Under the pieces are notes generated by a model, which was given only the letters and a program-made list of their open reading frames with translations, was not told the DNA's origin and made no database searches. The translations under genes and the position numbers were made by a program. A DNA stretch of 64,000 nucleotides from Roseivivax halotolerans (GTDB taxonomy: Bacteria; Pseudomonadota; Alphaproteobacteria; Rhodobacterales; Rhodobacteraceae), in the NCBI RefSeq assembly GCF_900115815.1, contig NZ_FOXV01000002.1, forward strand, positions 186,001 to 250,000, given 5' to 3'. How positions within the stretch are numbered: the first letter of the stretch is position 1; each line of letters opens with the position of its first letter. Positions 29,023 to 36,904 of this stretch are shown here, one piece after another.

Positions 29023-30447
29023 ATGCCCCTGAATTCCATCGACGAGACGTTTCTTGATCGCCTCACGGCTCACTTGCCCGAGGATACGATCCGGCCCGCC
29101 GAGGCCCGCTTTGCCGAAGAGCCGCGCGGACGCTGGAAGGGCGCAGCGCGCCATGTCGCCCTGCCCCGGAGCGCCGAGGAGGTCGCGATCATCGTGCGGC
29201 ACGCCGCAGAGGCGCAGGTGCCGCTTGTTCCCTATGGTGGCGGCACGGGGCTCGTAGGCGGCCAGATCGCCCCCGAGGGCGGCACGGAGCCGTTGCTCAT
29301 CAGCCTCGAGCGGATGAACCGCATCCGCAGTCTCCACCCGCGCGAGAACGTCGCGATCGTCGAAGCGGGCGCGATCCTTCAGGATGTGCAGGACGCGGCG
29401 CGGGCGGCGGATCGCCTGTTTCCGCTCTCGCTTGCTTCGGAGGGATCGGCACGGATCGGTGGGCTGCTGGCGACCAATGCCGGCGGTGTGAACGTCCTGC
29501 GCTACGGCAATGCGCGCGATCTCTGCCTCGGGCTCGAAGCGGTGCTGCCGTCGGGTGAGATCTGGCACGGGCTGCGGCGGCTTCGGAAGGACAATACCGG
29601 CTACGATCTGCGCAATCTGTTGGTCGGCGCGGAAGGCACGCTTGGTATCATCACCGCGGCGTCGCTCAAACTGTCGCCGATCCCCGCAGGCACGGGCACG
29701 GCGCTGCTGGCCGTCGCCTCGCCGGCTGCGGCGCTCGATCTTCTGGCACTGGCGCGGAGCCGCCTTGGCGACGGTGTCTCCGCCTTCGAGCTGATGAGCC
29801 GGGCCGGCTACGACTTTCTTTCCGAGGTAATTCCCGAGCTGCGCCAGCCCTTCGAGACGCCGCCGGACTGGAGCGTTCTGATCGAGGTCGGTCTGCCCGA
29901 GGGCCTCGATCCTGCGGAGGCGCTCGAAGCTGTCTTTGCCGAGGCGTTCGAGGAGGGCCTCGTCCGTGACGGGCTGATCGCGCAATCGCAGGCGCAGGCC
30001 GATGATTTCTGGCAGATCCGCGAACGCATCCCCGAGGCGAACCGGAAGATCGGCGCGGTGTCCTCGCACGACATCTCCGTGCCCATCTCCGCGATCCCGG
30101 ATTTCATTCCCGAGGGCATCGCGCGGCTCGCGCGGATCGACAGCTTCCGCGTCAATTGCTTCGGCCATCTGGGCGACGGCAACCTGCACTACAACGTCTT
30201 TCCCATGCCGGGCCGCAGCCGGGCCGATCACGACCATCAGCGGAGCGAGATCAAGCGCGTGATCCACGATCTGGTGCATGAGATGGAGGGGTCGATCAGC
30301 GCCGAGCACGGGATCGGGCGGCTGAAGGTCGATGATCTAGAACGCTACCAGGATCCCGCGAAGATGGCGGCGATGCGCGCGATCAAGGCGGCGCTCGATC
30401 CGCTCGGCATCATGAATCCGGGCGCGATCCTCAGGGAGAGACGTTGA
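29023..30447 (+). CDS. FAD-linked 2-hydroxyacid dehydrogenase (D-lactate/D-2-hydroxyglutarate dehydrogenase-like)
   Basis: A 474-residue flavoprotein of the VAO/GlcD group. The FAD-binding domain has VPYGGGTGLVGGQ, SEGSARIGGLLATNAGGVNVLRYGNARDL and LLVGAEGTLGIITAASLKL. The C-terminal cap ends with HLGDGNLHYNVFP and EHGIGRLKVDDL, carrying the metal-binding His and Glu, and finally the LDPLGIMNPG signature. It oxidises a D-2-hydroxyacid to the 2-oxoacid. The exact substrate (lactate, 2-hydroxyglutarate or other) cannot be decided. Its 3' end overlaps the convergent lytic transglycosylase gene by 17 bases. Confidence 0.9.
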   Translation: MPLNSIDETFLDRLTAHLPEDTIRPAEARFAEEPRGRWKGAARHVALPRSAEEVAIIVRHAAEAQVPLVPYGGGTGLVGGQIAPEGGTEPLLISLERMNRIRSLHPRENVAIVEAGAILQDVQDAARAADRLFPLSLASEGSARIGGLLATNAGGVNVLRYGNARDLCLGLEAVLPSGEIWHGLRRLRKDNTGYDLRNLLVGAEGTLGIITAASLKLSPIPAGTGTALLAVASPAAALDLLALARSRLGDGVSAFELMSRAGYDFLSEVIPELRQPFETPPDWSVLIEVGLPEGLDPAEALEAVFAEAFEEGLVRDGLIAQSQAQADDFWQIRERIPEANRKIGAVSSHDISVPISAIPDFIPEGIARLARIDSFRVNCFGHLGDGNLHYNVFPMPGRSRADHDHQRSEIKRVIHDLVHEMEGSISAEHGIGRLKVDDLERYQDPAKMAAMRAIKAALDPLGIMNPGAILRERR

Positions 30448-31279
30448 ACACGCAGCCATCCGACAGAAGCATCGGCGGCGTCTTGCAAAGCGCACGCGCC
30501 ACCTCGAACGCCGCGAGGACCTTGGGCACGTAATCGCGCGTCTCCGCGAAATCGGGCACGCCACCGGCATCGGCAATGGCGGTCTCGCCGGCATTGTAGC
30601 CCGCAAGGACCAGGATCGGATCACCCTGGTAGGCGCGCATCAGCGCGTCGAGGAAGGCGATACCGCCCTTGATGTTCTGATCGGGATCGAAGCTGTCCTC
30701 GACATCGAACATCTCGGCGGTCTTGGGCATCAGCTGCATGAGCCCTTCGGCCCCGGTTCGGCTGACGGCGTCGGGCTTGCCGCCCGATTCCACCGACATC
30801 ACCGCAAGCGCGAGCGCGGGAGAGACGTCGGTGCCGACCGAGTGTCGCAGAAGGTGCGTTCCGTAGCGGGCAGCCAGATCCTGAACATGCTGCATGCGCG
30901 GCGCGGGCACGCGTCCGGTCTCTGGCGCGGACTTGAGCACGGCGAGCGAGGGCTCGAGCCGTCCCGGCCCCGTGGCCGACGCACGATCCGGTGCGATCTC
31001 GTCCCAGAACCACGCGAAGCGGGCGGAAGGGGCCTTGGGCGCAATCGCTGCCGATGTCTCGATCACCTCGGGGGCGTCCTCGTCGCTCGGCGCTTTCTCC
31101 GGCGGTGGCAGAACGGCCGGGTTCGCCCGCGGCGCGATCTGGACGGTCACCCGGCGCGACTCGCCGGGCTTCGGCGGCTTCACGAAGCGGGCGGAAAAAT
31201 CCGTGGAGGATGTCTGTGCATGAAGCGGCATCGCGATCGCAAAGGCCGCGAGCACGCTCAGGGCGCGAAATGGATACAT
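30431..31279 (-). CDS. Periplasmic lytic transglycosylase (SLT domain)
   Basis: A 282-residue protein with a signal peptide (MYPFRALSVLAAFAIAMPLHAQ), a Pro/Ala-rich linker of about 100 residues, and a C-terminal SLT domain. The catalytic Glu is in VMSVESGGKPDAVSRTGAEGLMQLMPKTA; NIKGGIAFLDALM and LAGYNAGE complete the family motifs. It cleaves peptidoglycan with formation of 1,6-anhydro-muramic acid. ATG at 31279 is chosen because the signal peptide starts there. Its position beside the pilus locus might serve secretin insertion, but that is inference. Confidence 0.9.
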   Translation of the reverse strand: MYPFRALSVLAAFAIAMPLHAQTSSTDFSARFVKPPKPGESRRVTVQIAPRANPAVLPPPEKAPSDEDAPEVIETSAAIAPKAPSARFAWFWDEIAPDRASATGPGRLEPSLAVLKSAPETGRVPAPRMQHVQDLAARYGTHLLRHSVGTDVSPALALAVMSVESGGKPDAVSRTGAEGLMQLMPKTAEMFDVEDSFDPDQNIKGGIAFLDALMRAYQGDPILVLAGYNAGETAIADAGGVPDFAETRDYVPKVLAAFEVARALCKTPPMLLSDGCVFNVSP

Positions 31280-31619
31280 GCTGCTCTGTCTGCCTCTGGT
31301 CTTCTTTTGCGGGAAGTCTCGCATATTCCGCGCCGCGGCCCAATACGGCGGGCCCAAACCGGGCGAAATTGACAGATTGGCGTGGCTTTCAGCCCAGAAA
31401 AACACTGGTTCCAAACTTTGTTTGTTTCAAAATCAGATACTTATAAGGAATAGCGAAGTTTTCTAAAGGTTAACGGAAATCGATCCATTGCGGTCAAAAT
31501 CGTGCCCCAATCAGACAGCTATATGTGTTCATACCGAGACGGACACGGGATGGATGAGAGACCCCCGACACGGACCGGAACGGTGAAAAAGAGCAAACTT
31601 GAACCCTACGGAGACGAAC
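31280..31619. promoter_or_regulatory. 340-base non-coding region upstream of pilin genes
   Basis: This divergent spacer between the transglycosylase and the first pilin gene is clearly more AT-rich than its surroundings between about 31400 and 31530. It holds TACTTATAAGG near 31438, CTATATG near 31520 and a GTTAAC at 31470, which are candidate promoter or regulator elements, but none has a good -35/-10 pair. TTGACA at 31369 lacks a -10 partner. GGAG at 31610 is the pilin ribosome site. I see no gene or RNA gene here. Confidence 0.45.
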
Positions 31620-31811
31620 ATGTTTAACTTCATCAAGAACTTCCGCAACGACGAAGACGGCGCAGTCACGGTTGACTGGGTTGTGCTCACCGCAGCAGTT
31701 GTCGGCCTCGCGATCGCAGCTTACGGCACCATCTCGACCAACGCTCAGAACCTGATTGGCGATGCGGCAGCTGCTGTCGAAGACGAACGTGAAGCTTTCG
31801 AAGGAGAATAA
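31620..31811 (+). CDS. Flp-type class IVb pilin
   Basis: A 63-residue prepilin: MFNFIKNFRNDEDG leader, then AVTVDWVVLTAAVVGLAIA as the hydrophobic pilin helix and a short acidic tail. Cleavage after Gly14 gives a mature N-terminus whose fifth residue is Asp, where most type IV pilins have Glu. It is expected to be processed by the CpaA-type peptidase at 41751 and assembled by the Tad machinery. ATG at 31620 is preferred (GGAG 7 bases upstream); a TTG at 31599 would add seven residues. It probably forms the pilus fibre. Confidence 0.85.
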   Translation: MFNFIKNFRNDEDGAVTVDWVVLTAAVVGLAIAAYGTISTNAQNLIGDAAAAVEDEREAFEGE

Positions 31812-31833
31812 TCGCTATTGCGGTGACATTCGT

Positions 31834-31855
31834 GGGAGGGCCTCTCGGCCTTCCC
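31834..31855 (+). terminator. Hairpin after the first pilin gene
   Basis: GGGAGGGCC and GGCCTTCCC form a 9-bp stem with one G-T pair and a TCTC loop, 23 bases after the pilin stop. There is no strong T tract, so it may protect the abundant pilin message from decay and dampen read-through rather than stop transcription fully. Confidence 0.5.
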
Positions 31856-31979
31856 ACATACTTTCGGCCAGAACAGGCCTCGGCCCGGGTGGGGTCAGTA
31901 CGGAAAACACATGCCCCATCAAACTGGAACGGCTTCTGCGCATGACGCGCGAGCGCCCAATTGATGCGAGTAGTGTGAC

Positions 31980-32159
31980 ATGATCTGTCAATTCAAGAGT
32001 TTTGCCCGAGACGAAACCGGCGCCGTTACCGTCGACTGGGTCGTCCTTACGGCAGCCGCTGTCGGGCTTGCCATCGCAGCTTTCACTGTGATCGGGACAC
32101 AAACCCGAGGCTTGGCCACGACCACAGCAAATGTGATTCAAGATCGCGCGGACGACTGA
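31980..32159 (+). CDS. Second Flp-type class IVb pilin, 59 residues
   Basis: A short prepilin (MICQFKSFARDETG leader, then AVTVDWVVLTAAAVGLAIA). The core is the same as in the first pilin except for one Val-to-Ala change, including Asp at mature position 5. The C-terminal part (TRGLATTTANVIQDRADD) differs from the first. ATG at 31980 is the only start, because an in-frame TAG lies three codons upstream. The ribosome site is weak, so lower expression than the first pilin is likely. It may be a minor or alternative pilin. It sits 70 bases before cpaB. Confidence 0.82.
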   Translation: MICQFKSFARDETGAVTVDWVVLTAAAVGLAIAAFTVIGTQTRGLATTTANVIQDRADD

Positions 32160-32229
32160 TCCGTAAATCGACACAAGCGCGCCCGGCCTTACCGCCAGAC
32201 GCGCCTAAACCCTTTCGGAGGCCAAGCAG

Positions 32230-33090
32230 ATGCGACTGATTTTCGGACTGGTGCTGATTGCAGGAATCGGCCTGGCAGGCTTTGCCGTTTACCTCGCGCA
32301 AAGTTACATCGGCGCGTATGAGAGCGCGCTCCAGGAGGAACGGGCGAAACAGGCCGAAGTGATCGAAACGCAGCCGATCTTCGTCTCTGCCGCCCAATTG
32401 TCTTATGGTGAGCGGATCACCGAAGACGACGTGAAGCTGGTCGACTGGCCGAAAAACGCGCTCCCCGAGAATTATTTCGACGAGGAAACGCCGCTTTTCG
32501 GTGAAGACGGTCTGACCCGCGTCGTGCTGCGCCAGATCGAGGCGAACGAGCCCTTCATGGCTGCCAAAGTGTCCGAGCCCGGCGGCGATGCCGGCATAAC
32601 CTCGCGCCTTGGCCGGGGCATGCGCGCCTTCGCGATCCGTGTCGACGTGGCCTCGGGCGTCTCGGGCTTTCTGCGCCCCGGCGACCGCGTGGATGTCTAT
32701 TGGACCGGCCGCGTCAGCAGCAACGATCGCTCCATGCCGAGCGGCGATGTGACCAAGCTGATCCAGACGGGCATTGAGCTCATCGCAATCGACCAATCGG
32801 CGAATGCGGACAGTGCGGACAATGCCACCATCGCGCGGACTGTCACGGTGCAAGCGACACCACAGCAGGTCGCGGCGCTCGCGCAGGCGCAATCCACCGG
32901 CGATCTGTCGCTGTCGCTGATGGCGTCGAACGATGACACGATCGCCGAAGCGATCGAAGTCGATCAGCGCTCGCTCCTCGGCCTCGAGAAGGCAGAAGCG
33001 CCGTCGATCAAGAAAGCGCGCGAGGTCTGCACGATCAAGACGCGGAAGGGCTCCGAAGTCGTCGAGATTCCTATCCCGTGCACAAACTGA
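32230..33090 (+). CDS. cpaB: Flp pilus assembly protein CpaB (RcpC)
   Basis: A 286-residue protein with an N-terminal membrane anchor (LIFGLVLIAGIGLAGFAVYLA), an SAF domain (PIFVSAAQLSYGERITEDDVKLVDWPKNALP) and the CpaB segment RAFAIRVDVASGVSGFLRPGDRVDV. The C-terminal region has two Cys residues (VCTIKT and IPCTN). CpaB works in the periplasm with the secretin. It follows the pilins by 70 bases and is closed by a strong terminator before cpaC. Confidence 0.92.
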   Translation: MRLIFGLVLIAGIGLAGFAVYLAQSYIGAYESALQEERAKQAEVIETQPIFVSAAQLSYGERITEDDVKLVDWPKNALPENYFDEETPLFGEDGLTRVVLRQIEANEPFMAAKVSEPGGDAGITSRLGRGMRAFAIRVDVASGVSGFLRPGDRVDVYWTGRVSSNDRSMPSGDVTKLIQTGIELIAIDQSANADSADNATIARTVTVQATPQQVAALAQAQSTGDLSLSLMASNDDTIAEAIEVDQRSLLGLEKAEAPSIKKAREVCTIKTRKGSEVVEIPIPCTN

Positions 33091-33110
33091 CCTAATTTCA
33101 GATGGTTACG

Positions 33111-33137
33111 AAGGGCGCCCCTGCAGGCGCCCTTTTT
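33111..33137 (+). terminator. Intrinsic terminator between cpaB and cpaC
   Basis: AAGGGCGCC and GGCGCCCTT form a perfect 9-bp stem with a 6-base loop, followed by TTTTT. It lies 21 bases past cpaB and splits the pilus locus into at least two transcription units, or attenuates expression of the downstream part. Confidence 0.85.
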
Positions 33138-33295
33138 CGTTCGAACATCGCTTCGGACATCATGTTGCGGCATATCCACATGAACGCTGACCGCAAAGCC
33201 ATTGATTCTTGCAAAAAAATGAAAACTCTCGCAGGCTTCCGCCAACACTGGGCAGAAGACCCGGGCAAAGAGGCGTGATCGGAAAGGCAGGTCAC

Positions 33296-34711
33296 ATGAA
33301 AGTCGAAGGTTTTTTGCGGGCGGCCCTCTTGGGTATCGTCCTTGGCAGCGCACCTGCCCTGACCCCGCAGGCCGATGCGGAAACGTTGCGGGTGGTGCGC
33401 GGCAGCACCAGCGCGCCCTTGTCCGTGGCGATGAACCGCGCGGTCGTGGTCGAAAGCGACATTGCTTTCGCGGAACTCTCGATCGCAAACCCGGCCATCG
33501 CCGATATCTCCTCGCTTTCGGACCGCACGATCTATGTTCTGGGCAAGGCGCCCGGCACGACGACGCTCTCGATGTTCGATGCCGAAGGACGCCTGATCAC
33601 CAATGTCGACGTGCGCGTCGCGGCGGACGTGTCGGAATTCAAGGAACGTCTGCGGCAGATCCTGCCCGGCGAGCCCATCGAGGTTCGCACCGCGAATGAC
33701 GGCGTGGTCATGTCCGGCACGGTCGGGTCGATCCAAGCGCTCGATCGCGCGCTGAGCCTCGCCGAACGCTATGCGCCCGGCCGCGTGTCGAACCTCATGC
33801 AGGTTGGCGGCGTCCAACAGGTCATGCTGAAAGTGCGCTTTGCGGAAATGCAGCGCTCGGTCTCGAAGGCCCTGCGCTCCTCGGTCGGGATCGCAGGCGA
33901 GCTCTTCGGCGACGAGGTCGGACTTGTGACCGAGACCGGCAGCTTCCTCGACGGCGACAATTCGATCACCGGGGCACAGATCAGCCCGGACACCGAGGGC
34001 GGCGCGCTAATCGGCTTCGATGCGGGCGGTCTCGAGGTGGGCATCCTTCTCGAGGCGCTCGAGTCGAAGGGCATGGTCCGGATGCTGGCCGAGCCGAACC
34101 TCACCGCGCTGTCGGGCCAGGAGGCATCCTTCCTCGCGGGTGGCGAATATCCCGTTCCGATCGGTGGCGGGGACGGCCAAATCACCATTGAATTCAAACC
34201 CTTCGGCATTCAGCTCGACTTCGTCCCGCGTGTTGTCGATGGCGATCTGATCAATCTCGAATTGTCGACCGAGGTCTCCTCCATCGACAGCACCTCGGGG
34301 ATCGACCTCGAATTCGTGCGTGTCGACGGCTTCTCGACCCGCAGTGCGAAGACGACGGTTGAGCTGCGCGACGGCGAGAGCTTCGCCATCGCGGGCCTTC
34401 TGCAAGACGATTTCCGCGACTCGAGCAGCCAGCTTCCCTGGATCGGCGATGTGCCGGTGCTGGGCTCGCTGTTCCGCAGCGTCGACTACACACGCGAGCA
34501 ATCCGAGCTTGTCATCATTGTCACCCCGCACCTCGTCACGCCGACGCGCGGCGAGGCCCTCGCCTTGCCGACCGACCGGGTGCGTCCGCCCACAGAGCGC
34601 GATCTCTTCCTCTTCGGCAAGACCCAGGCCGGGCAGCGCCCTGCACGCGGCGCGGCCGGAGAAGTGGCGACGCAGGATTTCAACGGCTCCTACGGCTACG
34701 TGATGGATTGA
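33296..34711 (+). CDS. cpaC: Flp pilus outer-membrane secretin CpaC (RcpA)
   Basis: A 471-residue secretin with a signal peptide (FLRAALLGIVLGSAPALTPQADA). An N-terminal pilus-secretin domain (VVESDIAFAELSIANPAIADI, DRTIYVLGKAPGTTTLSMFD) and a BON-like part precede the secretin core: VQQVMLKVRFAEMQRS, SFLAGGEYPVPIGGGDGQITIEFKPFGIQLDFVP and SELVIIVTPHLVTP. It forms the ring through which the pilus exits. ATG at 33296 is chosen for its signal peptide and GGAAAGGCAGG ribosome site. Confidence 0.94.
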   Translation: MKVEGFLRAALLGIVLGSAPALTPQADAETLRVVRGSTSAPLSVAMNRAVVVESDIAFAELSIANPAIADISSLSDRTIYVLGKAPGTTTLSMFDAEGRLITNVDVRVAADVSEFKERLRQILPGEPIEVRTANDGVVMSGTVGSIQALDRALSLAERYAPGRVSNLMQVGGVQQVMLKVRFAEMQRSVSKALRSSVGIAGELFGDEVGLVTETGSFLDGDNSITGAQISPDTEGGALIGFDAGGLEVGILLEALESKGMVRMLAEPNLTALSGQEASFLAGGEYPVPIGGGDGQITIEFKPFGIQLDFVPRVVDGDLINLELSTEVSSIDSTSGIDLEFVRVDGFSTRSAKTTVELRDGESFAIAGLLQDDFRDSSSQLPWIGDVPVLGSLFRSVDYTREQSELVIIVTPHLVTPTRGEALALPTDRVRPPTERDLFLFGKTQAGQRPARGAAGEVATQDFNGSYGYVMD

Positions 34712-34715
34712 GGCG

Positions 34716-35432
34716 ATGGTGATGCGAGGCTTTCCGAACCGACATAAACGACGCGCGGCGGCCTGTGCTCTTCTGGCCTCGGCCAGTATCCTGACCGCCT
34801 GTGCACGGGAAGCCGGCACCTCCCCCAACGCCACCTATTTCCACCGTGAGGCCGGCTCCGTTCTCGGAACCGGGGATTTCGGCGCCGCGACGAAGAACAA
34901 TGTCGCCGTCATGTCCGGCGAGAAGCGTTACACCTTCGACCTGGCCAACCGTTTCGCCTCCGAAGTGATGACGACGGTCAACTTCGCCTTCAATTCCTCC
35001 GTTCTCGACGAGGGCGCGCGCGACACGCTCCGCGAACAGGCCGCGTGGATTCGTCAGTTCCCCGAACTGAGCTTCCGGGTCTACGGCCATACCGATCTCG
35101 TCGGGAACGATGCCTACAACAAGCGCCTTGGCCTCGCGCGGGCGCAGGCGGTCGTGCATTTCCTTGCGAGCCAGGGCGTGAATCTCAACCGGCTCGAAGC
35201 GGTGGTGTCCTACGGCGAAACGCAGCCTCTGATCGTCACCCAGGGACGCGAACGCCGCAATCGGCGCACCGTGACCGAGGTGTCAGGTTTCGTTCAGAGC
35301 CATCAGAACGTTCTCGATGGCAAATACGCACAGATCGTCTACCGCGAATACGTGAACTCCGCGTCGCCCTCGTCCAGTTTAGGCGGCGGAGGCGGTGATG
35401 GCGGCCTCGGAGCGGGCGGCGGCGGAGAGTAA
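34716..35432 (+). CDS. OmpA-domain lipoprotein of the pilus locus
   Basis: A 238-residue protein with a lipoprotein signal (lipobox region SILTAC) and an OmpA C-like peptidoglycan-binding domain: VNFAFNSSVLDEGARDTLREQAAWI, FRVYGHTDLVGNDAYNKRLGLARAQAV and YGETQPLIVTQGRERRNRRTVTEV. It ends in a Gly/Ser-rich tail (GGGGGDGGLGAGGGG). It takes the place usually held by the secretin-associated CpaD/RcpB protein between cpaC and cpaE, so it may anchor the secretin to the cell wall. Start 34716 or ATG 34722. It follows cpaC by 4 bases. Confidence 0.88.
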   Translation: MVMRGFPNRHKRRAAACALLASASILTACAREAGTSPNATYFHREAGSVLGTGDFGAATKNNVAVMSGEKRYTFDLANRFASEVMTTVNFAFNSSVLDEGARDTLREQAAWIRQFPELSFRVYGHTDLVGNDAYNKRLGLARAQAVVHFLASQGVNLNRLEAVVSYGETQPLIVTQGRERRNRRTVTEVSGFVQSHQNVLDGKYAQIVYREYVNSASPSSSLGGGGGDGGLGAGGGGE

Positions 35433-35449
35433 AAACACCGTCAGCGAAT

Positions 35450-35470
35450 ACCGTACAATTACGGTTTTTT
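35450..35470 (+). terminator. Intrinsic terminator between OmpA gene and cpaE
   Basis: ACCGTA-CAAT-TACGGT followed by TTTTT makes a short stem with a strong T tract, 18 bases after the OmpA stop. The 158 bases between it and cpaE probably hold a separate promoter for the inner-membrane part of the pilus machine. Confidence 0.7.
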
Positions 35471-35628
35471 CGTCCAAATGTTGCCGCCTTTGGTTGCGAC
35501 TTTCCCAATGTACCGAAGTGAGTATCCGGGGCTGAACGCCCCGCGGTTCTGGTGTCGGCACAGGGGGCGCATCCTTGGTAATTTTGCGTCGCCTGTCCGA
35601 CCTACGACAGGCAAAGGACGCAACGCAG

Positions 35629-36891
35629 ATGAGCACAGGGACACACGGCGAGGCAGAAGTCGCTCCGATCCGGGCCTGCACCATCAGCAGGGACGTGCAA
35701 ATCTTCGATCTCCTCATCGAAGACATGGAAACCATGCTTGGTGAAGCATGGGGAGACCTCGGCTTTGCCGAGGCGCTGGCGTTTCTCGGCCAACCCGACG
35801 CGCAGAGTCTCGATTTCGTTGCGCTTGCCATCGATGAAACCGACGAGGAAGACATCGATCAGCTCTTGTCGATCATCGCCACGGCCAAGGCCCGGCGGAT
35901 CAAGGTCGTTCTCATCGCCGAAGACGTCTCGCCCGCGGCATTGCACCGGCTGCTGAAAAGCGGCGCGGACGAGTTCGTCCCCTACCCGCTCCCCGAGGGT
36001 GAACTGGCCGCGGCCGTCGAAAGACTGCATCACGCGCCTGCGCCGCCAGTCGCCGAGGCGTCGTCCGAGCGCGTGAAGCTGGAAACCGGGTGCGACGGGG
36101 TGCTCATCGCAGTGCAGGGACTTGCCGGCGGGGTCGGATCGACAACGTTCGCGGTAAATCTCGCCTGGGAACTCGCGAGCCTCGGCTCCGAGAAGAAGAA
36201 AAAGGACAAAACGCCGGTCGCACCGCGCGTCTGCCTGATCGATCTCGGCCTGCAATTCGGGTCAGTTGCGACCTATCTCGACCTTCCGCGCAAGGAAACG
36301 GTGGTGGAATTCCTCGCCGACATGAGCGCCATCGACCAAGACACCTTCGCGCAGGCACTGCAAAGCTATGACGGGCGTCTCGATGTCTTCACCGCGCCGT
36401 CCGACCTGTTGCCGCTCGACATGATCTCGCAGGAAGATGTGACCAAGCTCCTCGACCTGGCGCGGGAGCACTACGATTACGTCGTTGTCGATATGCCGAA
36501 CGCCGTGACGATGTGGACGGAGACGGTCCTCAACGCGGCGCAAGTCTATTTCGCGCTGACCGAGCTCGACATGCGGTCGGCCCAGAACACCCTGCGCCTG
36601 AAGCGCGCGCTGCAATCGGAGGAACTGCCCTTCGAGAAGATGCGCTTCGTGCTGAACCGCGCTCCGAAATTCACTGATCTGCAAGGCAAGGCGCGCGCGA
36701 AGCGGATGTCCGAAAGCCTCGAGATCTCGCTCGACCTGCATCTGCCCGATGGCGGCAGGCAGGTTCTCAATTGCTGCGATCACGGGGTTCCGCTGGGCTT
36801 GCAGGCTGCCAAGAACCCACTCCGCCGCGAAATCGCGAAGGTCGCCCAATCGCTTCACGCGATCGGCCAGACCGACGCAGAAGCTGCCTGA
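35629..36891 (+). CDS. cpaE: Flp pilus assembly/localisation protein CpaE (TadZ)
   Basis: A 420-residue protein with an N-terminal receiver-like domain lacking a clear phospho-acceptor pocket (residues about 12-130, ending SGADEFVPYPLPEGELAAAVERL) and a MinD/ParA-type ATPase domain. The P-loop is atypical, GLAGGVGSTTFAVNLAW, without the usual lysines, as is known for several TadZ proteins; VCLIDLGLQFGSVATYLDLP follows. TadZ/CpaE proteins place the pilus machine in the cell. ATG at 35629 follows AAAGGACG. The longer start at 35575 was not used. cpaF starts 13 bases later. Confidence 0.9.
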   Translation: MSTGTHGEAEVAPIRACTISRDVQIFDLLIEDMETMLGEAWGDLGFAEALAFLGQPDAQSLDFVALAIDETDEEDIDQLLSIIATAKARRIKVVLIAEDVSPAALHRLLKSGADEFVPYPLPEGELAAAVERLHHAPAPPVAEASSERVKLETGCDGVLIAVQGLAGGVGSTTFAVNLAWELASLGSEKKKKDKTPVAPRVCLIDLGLQFGSVATYLDLPRKETVVEFLADMSAIDQDTFAQALQSYDGRLDVFTAPSDLLPLDMISQEDVTKLLDLAREHYDYVVVDMPNAVTMWTETVLNAAQVYFALTELDMRSAQNTLRLKRALQSEELPFEKMRFVLNRAPKFTDLQGKARAKRMSESLEISLDLHLPDGGRQVLNCCDHGVPLGLQAAKNPLRREIAKVAQSLHAIGQTDAEAA

Positions 36892-36904
36892 GGTCTGACC
36901 CGAC

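Noticed and set aside
31369-31374. TTGACA as a -35 box for the pilin gene
   Set aside because: No reasonable -10 element lies 16-18 bases downstream, and it is 245 bases from the pilin start.
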